Shown: piece by piece, positions 1 to 11,178 of the stretch
Layout of the letters: the number at the start of each line of letters is the position of its first letter
How positions within the stretch are numbered: the stretch's first letter is position 1
Source of the DNA: Variovorax sp. CF079
Lineage (GTDB): Bacteria > Pseudomonadota > Gammaproteobacteria > Burkholderiales > Burkholderiaceae_C
NCBI RefSeq assembly: GCF_900101545.1
Contig: NZ_FMZU01000009.1
Location: 185,252-249,251 of the forward strand
Direction: 5' to 3'
DNA length: 64,000 nt
Notes under the pieces: generated by a model
Told to the model about the DNA's origin: nothing
Seen by the model: the letters and a program-made list of their open reading frames with translations, nothing else
The model's database searches: none
Made by a program: the position numbers and the translations under genes

Positions 1-438
1 GTCACGCCAGCCGCGCTCCTGCGCGAAGGCGTATTGCCGCTCCACGGACGAGCGCCCCAGGATCTTGAGCGCAACCCGCTGCTTGATGTCGGCGGCATTG
101 CCGTTCACCGCGCCCAGCCAGTTGGTGCACATCGGACACGGCCGTTCACGCTGCGGCCCGTACATCCAGAAGTAGGTGACGAGCGTGTCCTTGTCGCCGA
201 ACAGATCGATGAGCCCGACCTCGAAGGCCTGCTCGTCCTTGAAGCGGTAGTCCTTCTCGATCACCGGCCCAGGCGGCAGCGCGCGGCGCTGCTCGCCCAA
301 TCGAGTCATGTGGCGACGAAACTCGATCTCTTCCGCCAGCAGCGCTTGGCGCGCGGCGTCGTATTCGGCCGTCGCGCCCGGGAACGGCGTCTTCGCCTTC
401 TTCGCGAGTTCTGCGGCGGGGGTGAGCGGATCTTTCAT
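1..438 (-). CDS. DUF899 family thioredoxin-like protein (partial, C-terminus beyond window)
   Basis: The visible part is the first 146 codons, starting at an ATG at 436-438 preceded by a good AGGAG ribosome site. The protein begins MKDPLTPAAELAKKAKTPFPG and contains ALPPGPVIEKDYRF, then a strand-loop region ending in RPCPMCTNWLG, where the CPMC motif sits in the position of a thioredoxin-fold cysteine pair. This is the pattern of DUF899 proteins, which are usually about 220-260 residues long, so roughly a third is missing past base 1. The family has an AhpC/thioredoxin-like fold; its physiological substrate is not established. The gene is transcribed away from the lipocalin-like gene at 587. 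Confidence 0.8.
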   Translation of the reverse strand, partial: MKDPLTPAAELAKKAKTPFPGATAEYDAARQALLAEEIEFRRHMTRLGEQRRALPPGPVIEKDYRFKDEQAFEVGLIDLFGDKDTLVTYFWMYGPQRERPCPMCTNWLGAVNGNAADIKQRVALKILGRSSVERQYAFAQERGWRD

Positions 439-586
439 GTCTTGCTCCTGTGTTCGGTGCCGGCCGAGGCGCGGCGCTCCACAGTGCATGGTGCGCGTTC
501 GACGAGCGGTAGACAAGGCTGCTTGCGCCGCTGCAAAGAAGAGCGGTGCTAGGCTGCGGCCCTATCCCTCATCCCCGGTAGGACAG

Positions 587-1720
587 ATGAAAGCCGACGA
601 CCACGCCAGGAAATACCGCAGACGCTCCGGCAACAAGGGCTTGAGACCTTACGTTTTGGTTGCCGTCTTCGCGGTCATCGGCGCATGCCTTCTCTATGCA
701 TGGACGCCCGAGCCGCTGCCGGCCTCCGCGGCGTCTGCCGGATCGATCGACTCGGGCAGGAAGCCGATTGAACGAACGGCCGCACTTCCGCCCCTGAACC
801 TGCCGGCCGACGACGCGCCTCATGGGTCCGGCATGGAATGGTGGTACTACAACGGAATCCTCGACGCGAAGACAGGCCATCGCTATGCATTTCACGTTGT
901 TGTCTTCGTAGCCAACGGGCTGGTCAAGCACACGGTCATGCACGCGGCGTTGACCGACCTCCAGACCGGGCAGCGCTATTCCAGCCAAACGCGTACCGGC
1001 GGCGTTCCTGCGAAGAGCGCCGCAAACGGCCTGGACTTCAGGCAGGACGGCTGGCAAGTCGCTGCTGCGGGCCCATCTCATGCAGTGCACGCTTCTCTTG
1101 AAGGAGGTGCTTCGATTGCGCTCGACCTGAGCGATTCGCACCAGCCTGTCCCCCATCGAGCTGCAGGGTCGGAAACCCCGGGTCTGCTTGATTTCGGCAT
1201 GAGCGGGATCAGTTACTACTATTCGCGTCCCCGCATTTCCGCCCAAGGCGAAGTCTCCATCGGAGGGAAGCCGGTCCAGGTCAGCGGCGACGTGTGGTTC
1301 GACCATCAATGGGGCGATTTCGATGTGTTGAGCCTCGGATGGAACTGGTTTGCGTTGCATCTGGCGGATGGTTCCGACGTGATGCTCTATGCGCTTTTCG
1401 ACACGACTGGCCGGCAAGTCATGACAGCCGGCACGGTCTCGAATGCACGCGGGTCTCATCCATTGAAGCCGGACGAGATCGAGCTGGTGCCCGTCAACAG
1501 ATGGACGAGTCCGAGCACGAAGATCAGCTACCCCGTCGATTGGCGCATCAGGCTCCCCTCCGGCGAGTTGAGCATCAAGCCCTTCTTTGCCGACAGCGAA
1601 TTCGATTCGCAGAAAACGACTGCGAACATTTATTGGGAAGGGCCCGTCCGGGTGACGGGAAGTTCCACGGGCGAGGGTTTTCTGGAGCTGAGCGGATACG
1701 ACCGCTTGAAGATTCGATGA
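587..1720 (+). CDS. lipocalin-like / CrtC-AttH family membrane-anchored protein
   Basis: A 377-residue protein. Residues 1-15 are basic, followed by a hydrophobic segment (about 22-37, VLVAVFAVIGACLLYAW), so it is probably anchored or exported. From about residue 70 it carries the family hallmark GMEWWYYNG, followed by YAFHVVVF; further on are SYYYSRPR and VWFDHQWGDF, the paired motifs of the two-lipocalin fold seen in AttH and in carotenoid 1,2-hydratase (CrtC) relatives. No carotenoid genes are nearby, so a carotenoid role is not supported; lipid or hydrophobic ligand binding is the safer reading. The ATG at 587 was chosen over the upstream in-frame 308 start because the upstream stretch overlaps the promoter of the divergent DUF899 gene and looks non-coding. 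Confidence 0.75.
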   Translation: MKADDHARKYRRRSGNKGLRPYVLVAVFAVIGACLLYAWTPEPLPASAASAGSIDSGRKPIERTAALPPLNLPADDAPHGSGMEWWYYNGILDAKTGHRYAFHVVVFVANGLVKHTVMHAALTDLQTGQRYSSQTRTGGVPAKSAANGLDFRQDGWQVAAAGPSHAVHASLEGGASIALDLSDSHQPVPHRAAGSETPGLLDFGMSGISYYYSRPRISAQGEVSIGGKPVQVSGDVWFDHQWGDFDVLSLGWNWFALHLADGSDVMLYALFDTTGRQVMTAGTVSNARGSHPLKPDEIELVPVNRWTSPSTKISYPVDWRIRLPSGELSIKPFFADSEFDSQKTTANIYWEGPVRVTGSSTGEGFLELSGYDRLKIR

Positions 1721-1750
1721 CCTGAAGCGCCCACGCGTTGAGCAGGCCTC

Positions 1751-2629
1751 TCACTCCTTCACCGACCCCGTCAACCCCGACACGTAGTACTCGACGAAGA
1801 AGGAGTAGATGAAGGCCACCGGCAGCGACCCCAGCAGCGCGCCTGCCATCAGCGGCCCCCACTGGTACACGTCGCCCTGCACGAGCTCGGTCACCACGCC
1901 CACCGGCACGGTCTTGATCTCCGACGACGAGACGAAGGTGAGCGCGTAGATGAACTCGTTCCACGAGAGCGTGAAGGCGAAGATGCCTGCCGAGATCAGG
2001 CCGGGCACGGCGAGCGGCAGCACGATCTTCACCAGGATCTGCCAGCGGCTCGCGCCGTCGATCAGCGCGCACTCCTCCAGCTCGAAGGGGATGGAGCGGA
2101 AGTAGCCCATCAGCAGCCAGGTGCAGAAGGGGATGAGGAAGGTCGGGTAGGTCAGGATCAGCGCCAGGCGCGTGTCGAAGAGACCGAGGCCGAACACCAC
2201 GTTCGCGAGCGGAATGAACAGGATCGACGGCGGTACCAGGTAGGCGAGGAAGATCGCGAGTCCCACCTGCCGCGAGCCGTTGAAGCGCAGCCGCTCGATC
2301 GCATAGGCCGCGAACACCGAGCAGGCGAGCGAGCAGAAGGTCGACACCACCGACACCAGCAGCGTGTTCCAGATCCACTGCGGGTACGAGGTCTCGAACA
2401 GCAGCTTGTGGAAATGCGCCAGCGTCGGCGCCACCACCCAGAACGGGTTGCCCTCGCGCGTCAGCAGCTCGGCATCGGGCTTCACCGAGGTGATCGCCAT
2501 CCAGTAGAACGGGAACAGCAGCACGATCAAAAAGACCACGAGCGGCAGGTACACGGTCACCACCTTGCGCGGCAGCGATTCGAGATAGCTCATGCCGACC
2601 ATGTCGGTCGTTGCGGCCTTCGCGTTCAT
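1751..2629 (-). CDS. carbohydrate ABC transporter permease (MalG/UgpE type)
   Basis: Inner-membrane permease of 292 residues with about six transmembrane segments. The EAA loop that docks on the ATPase is visible near residues 195-215 (ELEECALIDGASRWQILVKI). It is the last gene of a four-gene importer operon and its ATG overlaps the stop of the upstream permease by four bases (ATGA), which indicates translational coupling. MalG-type permeases take up sugars, polyols or glycerol-3-phosphate; the substrate cannot be read from the sequence, but the divergent dehydrogenase and dehydratase suggest a sugar or sugar acid. Confidence 0.93.
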   Translation of the reverse strand: MNAKAATTDMVGMSYLESLPRKVVTVYLPLVVFLIVLLFPFYWMAITSVKPDAELLTREGNPFWVVAPTLAHFHKLLFETSYPQWIWNTLLVSVVSTFCSLACSVFAAYAIERLRFNGSRQVGLAIFLAYLVPPSILFIPLANVVFGLGLFDTRLALILTYPTFLIPFCTWLLMGYFRSIPFELEECALIDGASRWQILVKIVLPLAVPGLISAGIFAFTLSWNEFIYALTFVSSSEIKTVPVGVVTELVQGDVYQWGPLMAGALLGSLPVAFIYSFFVEYYVSGLTGSVKE

Positions 2630-3585
2630 TTGTCCGATCCCCCTTGCTGCCACTTGCGGCGCTGCAAGCCGAAGTAGCTGAACAAAACGCAGGCCAGCAA
2701 GAACGGCACCATCGCGATCGCAATGGCTGCACCCTCGCCCAGCGCCCCGCCCGAGATCGCGCGCTGGAAGGACAGCGTGGCCATCAGGTGCGTCGCGTTC
2801 AACGGACCTCCGCGCGTGATCACGTAAATGAGCTGGAAGTCGGTGAAGGTGAAGAGCACCGAGAAGGTCATCACCACCGCGATGATCGGCGTCAAGAGCG
2901 GCAGCGTAACGTGCCGGAACTGCTGCCAGGGCGAGGCGCCGTCGATGGCCGAGGCCTCGTAGTACGAGGGCGAGATGGTCTGCAGCCCCGCCAGCAGCGT
3001 GATGGCGACGAAGGGGATGCCGCGCCACACGTTGGCCGCGATCACGGACCAGCGCGCATTCCAGGGATCGCCGAGGAAATCGATGTAGGCGTCGATCAGC
3101 CCCATCTTCATCAGCGCCCAGCTGACGATCGAGAACTGCGAGTCGTAGATCCACCAGAAGGCGATGGCCGATAGGGCCGTCGGCACGATGTAGGGCAGCA
3201 GGATGACGGCGCGGAAGAAGGTCTTGAAGCGGATGTTCTTGTTGAGCAGGAGGGCCAGCCACAGCCCCAGCACGAACTTGAACACGCTGGCCACCACCGT
3301 GTAGAGCAGCGTGTTGAAGAGCGCCAGCCGCGTGACCGCGTCGTCCCAGAGAAACTCGTAGTTCTCCAGCCCGATCCACTGGCCTCCGCGGCCGACCTTG
3401 GTGTCGGTGAAGCCGAGCCAGATGCCCAGGCCGAGCGGATAGGTGAGAAACAGCAGCAGCAGCCCCGCCGCCGGCAGCATGAAGAGCAGGCCGAGGAAGT
3501 TGCGGCTGTCGGCCAGCCGCGCCGTCCACGGACGCGCCGCAGGCGCGTCCGTGGCAGGCTCAGACCTTGTAATAGCGTTCGGCAC
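2626..3585 (-). CDS. carbohydrate ABC transporter permease (MalF/UgpA type)
   Basis: The partner permease, 319 residues, with six predicted membrane segments and the EAA loop YYEASAIDGASPWQQFRHV about 100 residues from the C-terminus. The reading frame begins at a GTG (3583-3585) lying inside the last 26 bases of the binding-protein gene; no strong Shine-Dalgarno precedes it, so coupling to upstream translation is likely and the exact start is less certain than the frame. It pairs with the downstream MalG-type permease to form the membrane channel of the importer. Confidence 0.92.
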   Translation of the reverse strand: MPNAITRSEPATDAPAARPWTARLADSRNFLGLLFMLPAAGLLLLFLTYPLGLGIWLGFTDTKVGRGGQWIGLENYEFLWDDAVTRLALFNTLLYTVVASVFKFVLGLWLALLLNKNIRFKTFFRAVILLPYIVPTALSAIAFWWIYDSQFSIVSWALMKMGLIDAYIDFLGDPWNARWSVIAANVWRGIPFVAITLLAGLQTISPSYYEASAIDGASPWQQFRHVTLPLLTPIIAVVMTFSVLFTFTDFQLIYVITRGGPLNATHLMATLSFQRAISGGALGEGAAIAIAMVPFLLACVLFSYFGLQRRKWQQGGSDK

Positions 3586-4888
3586 GCTTTTGCGCCCGTT
3601 CGGCGGCTTCCTTCGGCGACTTGGAGCCGCTGGCCGCCTCGGCCACCATGTTCGTCACGATGAAGTCCGCTCCCGCGCCGGCCGACGCATAACCCAGCGT
3701 GCCGGCATACCCGGTCGGCCGCATGTTCTTCGTGCAGTCGCGGTACGGCGTGTGCTTCGGGTCGACGGTCCAGACGGCGCTCTTCTCGTAGGCTGCGAGC
3801 GGCTGCGAGATGTAGCCGCCTGCGGCCTGCAGCCACGGGTCGAACTGCTCCTGTTCCATCATGAAGCGCAGGTACTCCTTGGCCGCCTGCGGGTACTTCG
3901 TGTACTTCATGACCATCTGATTGAAGAACAGGTGCGACTCGGTCGGCACGCCCGCCGGCCCGATCGGGTAGGGCGCGTGGTTGATGTCCTGCGCCATCTC
4001 CTTGAGCTTGTCGTCCTTGGAGTTCTTCGTCGCGTAGTAGATCGAGATGCCGTTATTGGTCAGGCTGATCTGGCCGTCGAGGAAGGCCTTGTTGTTGTTC
4101 GGGTCCAGCCACGACAGCGTGCCGGGCGCGAAGGTGGCGTACATCTCCTTGGCGTACTCGAGCGCCTTGATGGTCTCCGGGCTGTCGATGACGACCTTGT
4201 TGCTCTTGTCGACGAGCTTGCCACCGTGCGACCAGATCAGCCAGTTGGTCCACAGCCCGTCGCCGGTGGCGTTGCCGAGCGCGAAGCCGGCGGGCGTGCC
4301 TTTCGCCTTCATCGCCTTGAGCAGCTCGAGGAAGCTGTTCGTGTCCTTCGGGAAGGTGTCGAAGCCGGCCGCCTTCACGTGGCTCTGGCGGTACACCAGC
4401 ATCGCGCCGGCGGTGCCGAGCGGCACGCCGATCCACTTCTTTCCGTCGGGCCGCAGGTAGGCCTCGCACCCCTGGTACCAGCCGCCGTACTTGCGGCCAA
4501 GGTAGGTGCACAGGTCGGTGACGTCGAGCAGTTTCTCCGGGTAGAGGTTCGCGTCGTCGTTGGTCGACAGGATGATGTCGGGCCCCGCGCCGGTGTTGGC
4601 CGCCACCGCCGCTTTGGGTCGCACGTCCTCCCAGGTCTCGTTGTCGACGCGCACCTGGACGCCCGTGGCCTCGGTGAACTTCTTCACGTTGGCCATGTAG
4701 GCATCGATGTCGCCCTGCACGAAACGGCTCCAGCGCAGCACGCGCAGCGTGGCGCCCTTCTCGGGCTTGAAAGTCATCGACTGCGCATGCGCGGCGGTGG
4801 AGAAGAGCGCGGTGCCGGTGCCGAGCGTGGCCGCGGCGGCGACGCCGGCCGAGCCTTCCAGAAACTTGCGGCGGTTGAACTCATTCAT
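3560..4888 (-). CDS. ABC transporter extracellular sugar-binding protein
   Basis: A 442-residue periplasmic binding protein of the extracellular solute-binding family 1. The N-terminus has a twin-arginine motif (NRRKFLEGSAG) and a hydrophobic stretch ending in AHA-QS, so export by the Tat route in a folded state is likely. The mature part shows the alternating lobes typical of sugar binders (VRVDNETWEDV, STNDDANLYPEKL, GAMLVYRQSHVKAAG). It lies between the ATPase gene and the two permease genes; the binding protein delivers the ligand to the permease pair. The ligand is unknown. Confidence 0.92.
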   Translation of the reverse strand: MNEFNRRKFLEGSAGVAAAATLGTGTALFSTAAHAQSMTFKPEKGATLRVLRWSRFVQGDIDAYMANVKKFTEATGVQVRVDNETWEDVRPKAAVAANTGAGPDIILSTNDDANLYPEKLLDVTDLCTYLGRKYGGWYQGCEAYLRPDGKKWIGVPLGTAGAMLVYRQSHVKAAGFDTFPKDTNSFLELLKAMKAKGTPAGFALGNATGDGLWTNWLIWSHGGKLVDKSNKVVIDSPETIKALEYAKEMYATFAPGTLSWLDPNNNKAFLDGQISLTNNGISIYYATKNSKDDKLKEMAQDINHAPYPIGPAGVPTESHLFFNQMVMKYTKYPQAAKEYLRFMMEQEQFDPWLQAAGGYISQPLAAYEKSAVWTVDPKHTPYRDCTKNMRPTGYAGTLGYASAGAGADFIVTNMVAEAASGSKSPKEAAERAQKRAERYYKV

Positions 4889-4933
4889 TCGTGTTGTCTC
4901 CTGTGCGTTGTGAACGGACTGCCGATGGAAACC

Positions 4934-6007
<1,074 letters not shown>

Positions 6008-6158
6008 GCACTGGAATCCTGAAGTTGCGCGAAGCTCGCGGGCGACGCGGGACCCCTGCATCGCAGACGCGGAGTATCGGCACTGGGTTGCCGGGTCGCT
6101 ATCAGGGCAAACCGGTACGCGTTAACCCCTCGATGATTTGTATGATGACCTGATCACC

Positions 6159-6938
6159 GTGCTCCATTCCGCCACGCCCGCGCAGGCGCCCGCCCCCTCC
6201 GAACCCCTGCGGTCGGCAGCCGACCGGCTGTCCGACCGCCTGGCGCTGCGCCTCGGTGCCCTCATCGAATCCGGCGAGCTGGCGCCCGGCGACCGCCTGC
6301 CCACCGAGCAGCAGCTGGCGGCGACGCACGGCGTCTCGCGAACGGTGGTGCGCGAGGCGTTGCACCAGCTCAAGTCCAGGTCGCTGGTGGTGTCGCGCCA
6401 GGGCTCGGGCGTCTTCGTGGCGCCCACGCCGCAGAACCAGCCGCTGGCCTTCGACCCGGCCGTGCTGGGCTCCGTGCAGGCCGTGGTGCACGTGGTCGAA
6501 GTGCGGCGAGTGCTCGAAGGCGCGATCGCGGCCCTGGCGGCCGAGCGCGCCACCCGTGCCCACATCGCGGCGCTGCGCCGCGCGCTCAAGGCCATCGACG
6601 CCGCGGTGGCCGAGGGGCGCGACGGGGTGGCCGAGGACCTGGCCTTCCACCGCATCATCGGCGAGTCCACGGGCAACCCGCAGTTCCGCCTCCTGCTCGG
6701 CTTTCTCGAGCAGTACCTGCGCGAAGGCATGCGCATCACGCGCGGCAACGAAGCGCGCCGCAAGGATTTCATGGAGGCGGTGCAGCAGGAGCACCACGCC
6801 ATCGTCGAGGCGATCGCCTCGCGCGACCCGGAAGCGGCACGCCACCACGCCACCCGGCACCTGATCCTCGGCGAAGAACGGCTCGTAGAGGGCGGCATCA
6901 TTCCCAGCCGCAAACGAAGATTGAAGGAGAAGAAATGA
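6159..6938 (+). CDS. GntR family (FadR/FCD subgroup) transcriptional regulator
   Basis: A 259-residue regulator with an N-terminal winged helix-turn-helix (about residues 20-85, [28 protein letters not shown]) and a C-terminal all-helical FCD ligand domain. Start is uncertain: GTG at 6159 is used here, but an in-frame TTG at 6138 is possible and neither has a clear ribosome site. A partial inverted repeat TGAT-N6-ATCA lies at about 6143-6156, immediately before the GTG, and could be its own operator in the divergent intergenic region. Its stop overlaps the next gene start (ATGA), so it is co-transcribed with the dehydrogenase and dehydratase and probably controls both these and the importer, with a sugar acid as likely effector. 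Confidence 0.88.
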   Translation: MLHSATPAQAPAPSEPLRSAADRLSDRLALRLGALIESGELAPGDRLPTEQQLAATHGVSRTVVREALHQLKSRSLVVSRQGSGVFVAPTPQNQPLAFDPAVLGSVQAVVHVVEVRRVLEGAIAALAAERATRAHIAALRRALKAIDAAVAEGRDGVAEDLAFHRIIGESTGNPQFRLLLGFLEQYLREGMRITRGNEARRKDFMEAVQQEHHAIVEAIASRDPEAARHHATRHLILGEERLVEGGIIPSRKRRLKEKK

Positions 6939-7951
6939 AACTGCTGATCACCGGAGGCGGCGGCTTCGTCGGCGCGCGCCTCGCCCGCACCCTGCTCGCG
7001 CGCGGCACGCTCGCCGGCGAGCGCATCGACCGCATGGTCCTCACCGACATTGCGCCGCCGCCGGCCGACCTGCTGGCGGATGCGCGCGTCGAGGCGCGCA
7101 CCGGTCCGCTGCTGGCGCAGACCGACGCATTGCGCACCGAAGCCTTCGACGGCGTGTTCCACCTGGCCTCCGCCGTCTCCGGCGAATGCGAGCTCGACTT
7201 CGATCTCGGCCTGCGTTCCAACCTGGACAGCACGCGCGCGCTGCTCGATGCGCTGCGCGCCAACGTCAATGCCGGCGGCAAGGTCACGCGCGTGGTGTTC
7301 TCGAGCTCGGTCGCGGTCTTCGGGCCGGATCCGGCCGTGCCGCTGCCGAAACTGGTCGCCGACGACACGCTGCCCGCGCCGCAAACTTCCTACGGCACGC
7401 AGAAGCTGATCTGCGAACACCTGATCGCCGACTACACGCGCAAGGGCTACATCGATGGCCGCGCCGCACGGCTGATGACCGTGACGGTGCGGCCCGGCAA
7501 GCCCAACGCCGCGGCCTCGTCCTTCTTCAGCGGCATCATCCGCGAGCCGCTGGCCGGCGTGGAAGCGATCTGCCCGGTCTCGCCCGAGGTCTCGCACCCG
7601 ATGTCTTCGCCGACACGCACGGTGGACGGCCTGATCGCCGTCTACGAAGCCAGCCGCGAGGCCTTCTGCGGCCGCACCGCGCTCAACCTGCCGGCCCTCA
7701 ACGTGCGCGTGAGCGAGATGCTCGACGCGCTCGAGCAGGTCGCCGGCCCGGCGGTGCGGGCGCGCGTGCGCTTCGAGCGCGACGAGCGCATCGCCGGCAT
7801 CGTGGCCAACTGGCCCGGCGGCGCAACGGCCGCGCGCGCCGCGCGGCTCGGCCTGCTGCCGCACGAGAGCTTCGCGGACATCATCCGGCAGTACATCGAC
7901 GATTGCCGCGCGCTTCCGAACGCCAACGAAACCCTGAAGGGAATGTCCTGA
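6935..7951 (+). CDS. NAD-dependent epimerase/dehydratase family protein, DenD (D-erythronate dehydrogenase)-like
   Basis: A 338-residue extended short-chain dehydrogenase. The nucleotide-binding motif TGGGGFVG is at 6-13 and the catalytic Tyr153/Lys157 pair is in SYGTQK; the serine triad member sits in FSSSVAVFG. The overall pattern ([20 protein letters not shown]) resembles D-erythronate dehydrogenases, which oxidise C2 of four-carbon sugar acids. DenD normally works with an OtnK kinase and an OtnC decarboxylase, neither of which is here, so the exact substrate is open. It is translationally coupled to the regulator and the dehydratase. Confidence 0.8.
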   Translation: MKLLITGGGGFVGARLARTLLARGTLAGERIDRMVLTDIAPPPADLLADARVEARTGPLLAQTDALRTEAFDGVFHLASAVSGECELDFDLGLRSNLDSTRALLDALRANVNAGGKVTRVVFSSSVAVFGPDPAVPLPKLVADDTLPAPQTSYGTQKLICEHLIADYTRKGYIDGRAARLMTVTVRPGKPNAAASSFFSGIIREPLAGVEAICPVSPEVSHPMSSPTRTVDGLIAVYEASREAFCGRTALNLPALNVRVSEMLDALEQVAGPAVRARVRFERDERIAGIVANWPGGATAARAARLGLLPHESFADIIRQYIDDCRALPNANETLKGMS

Positions 7952-9765
7952 TGAAACCGAAGAACAACAACAAGAAGCCGAAGCAGGCCCTCAAGCTGCG
8001 CTCCCAGGCCTGGTTCGACAACCCGGCCAATGCCGACATGACGGCGCTCTACCTCGAGCGCACGATGAACTTCGGCCTCGGCTTCGACGAGCTGCAGTCG
8101 GGGCGGCCGATCATCGGCATCGCGCAGACCGGTTCGGACATCGCGCCCTGCAACCGCCACCACCTGGTGCTGGCCGAGCGCGTGCGCGAAGGCATCCGCG
8201 ATGCCGGCGGCATCGCCTTCGAGTTCCCGATCCATCCGATCCAGGAAACCTGCAAGCGCCCGACGGCGGCGCTCGACCGCAACCTGCAGTACCTGTCGCT
8301 GGTCGAGGTGCTCTACGGCTACCCGCTCGACGGCGTGGTGCTGACCACCGGCTGCGACAAGACCACGCCGGCGCAGATCATGGCCGCCGCCACGGTGGAC
8401 ATCCCCGCCATCGCGCTCAATTCGGGGCCGATGCTCAACGGCTGGTACGAGGGCGAGCGCACCGGCTCGGGCACCATCGTCTGGAAGGCGCGCGAGCTGA
8501 TGGCCGCGGGCAAGATCGGCTACCAGGAGTTCCTGAAGCTCGTGGCCTCCTCGGCGCCGTCGACCGGCCACTGCAACACCATGGGCACGGCGTCGACCAT
8601 GAACTCGCTGGCCGAGGTGCTGGGCATGACGCTGCCGGGCGGCGCTGCGATCCCGGCGCCCTACCGCGACCGCCAGGAGATGGCGTACATGACGGGCAGG
8701 CGCATCGTCGAGATGGTGCGCGAGGACCTGAAGCCTTCGGACATCCTCACGCGCGCCGCCTTCGAGAACGCGATCGTCGTCAACTCTGCGCTCGGCGGCT
8801 CGACCAATGCGCCGGTCCACCTGAACGCCATCGCGCGCCACATCGGCGTCGAGCTGACGACGGCCGACTGGGAGAAGCACGGCTACAAGATTCCGCTGAT
8901 CGTGAACCTGCAGCCCGCCGGCGAGTACCTCGGCGAGGAGTACTACCGCGCCGGCGGCGTGCCCGCGGTGGTCGCCGAGCTGATCGCCCAGGGCAAGATC
9001 CAGCCCGCCCTCACCGCCAACGGCAAGACGCTGGTCGAGAACTGCGAAGGCAAATTCACGAGCGACCGCAAGGTGATCTTTCCGTACGCCAAGCCGATGA
9101 AGAAGAACGCCGGCTTCCTCAACCTCAAGGGCAACCTGTTCGACTCCGCGATCATGAAGACCAGCGTGATCACGCCGGAGTTCCATGCGCGCTACCTCGA
9201 GAACCCGAAGGACCCGATGGCCTTCGAAGGCACGGCGATCGTCTTCGACGGGCCGGAGGACTACCACCGCCGCATCGACGACCCGAAGATGAAGCTCGAT
9301 GCGAACAGCATCCTCTGCATGCGCGGCGTGGGGCCGGTCGGCTATCCCGGCGCGGCCGAGGTGGTCAACATGCGCGCGCCCGACTACCTGCTCAAGAAAG
9401 GCATCACCGCGCTGCCCTGCATCGGCGACGGCCGGCAGTCGGGCACCTCGGGTTCGCCGTCGATCCTCAATGCCTCGCCGGAGGCCGCGACGGGCGGTGG
9501 GCTCGCACTGCTCAAGACCGGCGACCGCGTCCGCATCGATCTCAAGAAGCGCACCGCGAACATGCTGGTCTCGGACGAAGAGCTTGCCAAACGTCGCGCG
9601 AAGCTCGAAGCCGCCGGCGGCTATCCGTATCCGCCGAGCCAGACGCCGTGGCAGGAGATCCAGCGCGCCGTCGTCGACGAGCTCTCCGAAGGCATGGTGC
9701 TGAAGCCCGCGGTCAAGTACCAGAAGATCCACGCGACCTTCGGCATTCCGCGCGACAACCACTAG
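7951..9765 (+). CDS. IlvD/Edd family dehydratase, sugar-acid type
   Basis: A 604-residue dehydratase whose start shares one base with the upstream stop (TGATG). The Fe-S ligand motifs are visible as TGCDKTTP (near residue 130) and STGHCNTMG (near residue 207), and the C-terminal [13 protein letters not shown] matches the family substrate loop. IlvD/Edd enzymes dehydrate 2,3-dihydroxy acids; the length and the neighbours (sugar importer, DenD-like dehydrogenase, FCD regulator) point to an aldonate substrate such as a pentonate or hexonate rather than to branched-chain amino acid synthesis. No aldolase for the resulting 2-keto-3-deoxy acid is encoded nearby. Confidence 0.9.
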   Translation: MKPKNNNKKPKQALKLRSQAWFDNPANADMTALYLERTMNFGLGFDELQSGRPIIGIAQTGSDIAPCNRHHLVLAERVREGIRDAGGIAFEFPIHPIQETCKRPTAALDRNLQYLSLVEVLYGYPLDGVVLTTGCDKTTPAQIMAAATVDIPAIALNSGPMLNGWYEGERTGSGTIVWKARELMAAGKIGYQEFLKLVASSAPSTGHCNTMGTASTMNSLAEVLGMTLPGGAAIPAPYRDRQEMAYMTGRRIVEMVREDLKPSDILTRAAFENAIVVNSALGGSTNAPVHLNAIARHIGVELTTADWEKHGYKIPLIVNLQPAGEYLGEEYYRAGGVPAVVAELIAQGKIQPALTANGKTLVENCEGKFTSDRKVIFPYAKPMKKNAGFLNLKGNLFDSAIMKTSVITPEFHARYLENPKDPMAFEGTAIVFDGPEDYHRRIDDPKMKLDANSILCMRGVGPVGYPGAAEVVNMRAPDYLLKKGITALPCIGDGRQSGTSGSPSILNASPEAATGGGLALLKTGDRVRIDLKKRTANMLVSDEELAKRRAKLEAAGGYPYPPSQTPWQEIQRAVVDELSEGMVLKPAVKYQKIHATFGIPRDNH

Positions 9766-9778
9766 CGCCTGTCAGCGT

Positions 9779-10603
9779 CTAGGCACGCGAAGCCTTGCTT
9801 GCCTGTCGCGGCGCTCCGTGCGCCAAGTTGGCGGCAATGAGTGCCGCGGTCAGTGTCACGAGCCACGAAAAATACACCCATAGCAAGAAGACGGGAAAGA
9901 CCGCGAAGGCTCCGTAGACGGCCTTGTAGGTGGGAATCTTGAGAAGGTAGGTCGCGAAGCCGCGCTTGCCCAACTCGAGAGCGATGCCGGCGATCAAGCC
10001 ACCCGCGATCGCATCACGCCGCCGAACCTTGGTGTTCGGGACGAAGTAGAACAGGCTCGTCACGACCACCATGCAGAGCGCCAACGGGCCCAGGTTCAGT
10101 ACGAACCTGACCGAGGGTGGCAGGGTTCCGATCAAACCCATCGACGCACCCAGCACATGCGACGTCGCCCACAGACTCACCCCCAGGGCCGGTGGCCCCA
10201 CGGCCAGCATCAACAAATACAGGCCCACTCGCTTATAGAACGGACGATTTCTTTTCACGTTCCAGATCTGGTTGAAGGCGTTTTCTACGGTGAGCATCAG
10301 CGCAATCGCCGCCACCAGCAGAAACAATGAGCCGACCAAGGTGAGGCCACTCGCATTGGCGGCGAACTGATGGAGGTACTTCAGCACCGTGCGTGAGATG
10401 TCTGCCGGAAGCAGGCTCTTCAACAAGTGCTCTTCGAGCGCATCCTCGAAGCGCTTGAACATCGGGAACCGCGTGAACAGCGCGAGGCTCACCGCGAGAA
10501 ACGGCGCGATGGACAGGACTGTCGTGAAAGTCAGGCTGCCGGCGACCTGGGCCAGGCGTTCTTTCCTGGCGCGGCGGATCGTGAGTCGGGTCAGGCTGAG
10601 CAT
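9779..10603 (-). CDS. YihY/BrkB (UPF0761) family inner-membrane protein
   Basis: A 274-residue protein with about six transmembrane helices. The N-terminal RKERLAQVAGSLTFTTVLSI and the later KVRRRDAIAGGLIAGIALELGK match the YihY/BrkB family. BrkB was once linked to serum resistance and the family was misannotated as ribonuclease BN; the true function is unresolved. It is convergent with the dehydratase gene, with only 13 bases between their stops, and appears to be a single-gene unit unrelated to the sugar locus. Confidence 0.88.
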   Translation of the reverse strand: MLSLTRLTIRRARKERLAQVAGSLTFTTVLSIAPFLAVSLALFTRFPMFKRFEDALEEHLLKSLLPADISRTVLKYLHQFAANASGLTLVGSLFLLVAAIALMLTVENAFNQIWNVKRNRPFYKRVGLYLLMLAVGPPALGVSLWATSHVLGASMGLIGTLPPSVRFVLNLGPLALCMVVVTSLFYFVPNTKVRRRDAIAGGLIAGIALELGKRGFATYLLKIPTYKAVYGAFAVFPVFLLWVYFSWLVTLTAALIAANLAHGAPRQASKASRA

Positions 10604-10772
10604 GCGTCATTGATGTTTGGGTGTCGGCTGAGATTCTCGCCTGGAGGAGGTGCCGGAGGAGATGGCACGTGGCCGCGAGACGTCTTGAAAAAGGAGCATG
10701 TCCCGCACGCGCCGCGAGGCACCGTCGTAGAAGCCCTGCGTCGGCTGCTCCTGCGCGGCTGGATTGGAAAAA

Positions 10773-11178
10773 GTGCCGAATCCCGACCACGCTGGTCGCC
10801 GCGGGCGCGGCGCGCGAGCGCGGGCTCTCGACCGTGATGGGCGGGCCCAACGTCGTTCGCGGCGGCTCGCATTCGGGCAACGTGGCGGCGGCCGAGCTGG
10901 CGCGCCACGGCCTGCTCGACATCCTCTCCTCCGACTACGTGCCGAGCAGCCTGCTCGGTGCCGTGATGCGGCTGGTGGAGGACGAGATCCTCACGCTGCC
11001 GCAGGCGCTGGCCACGGTCACGCGCGCACCGGCCAAGGCCACCAGCCTGCACGACCGCGGCGCGATCGAGCCCGGCCTGCGTGCCGACCTAGTGCAGGTG
11101 CGCATGGCCGAGCTGGCAGATGGCTCGCGGCATGCGGTGATGCGCGGCGTGTGGCGCGAAGGGCGCCGCGTGCTTTAG
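10773..11178 (+). pseudogene. phnM: 5'-truncated phnM (ribose 1-methylphosphonate 5-triphosphate diphosphatase) remnant
   Basis: About 135 codons keep a continuous frame matching the C-terminal third of PhnM: PTTLVAAGAARERG, then GGPNVVRGGSHSGNV, LLDILSSDYVPSSLL, ATVTRAPAKATSL and DRGAIEPGLRADLVQVR. The GGSHSGN and SSDYVP motifs are hallmarks of this amidohydrolase-fold enzyme of the C-P lyase pathway. The first roughly 240 residues, including the metal-binding HxH, are absent, and there is no credible start codon. The neighbouring phosphonate genes are also missing, so this is a deletion relic. Its stop overlaps the stop of the convergent binding-protein gene by two bases. Confidence 0.85.

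Noticed and set aside
587..1720. A carotenoid 1,2-hydratase assignment for the lipocalin-like protein
   Set aside because: Only the fold matches; no carotenoid biosynthesis genes are in the window.
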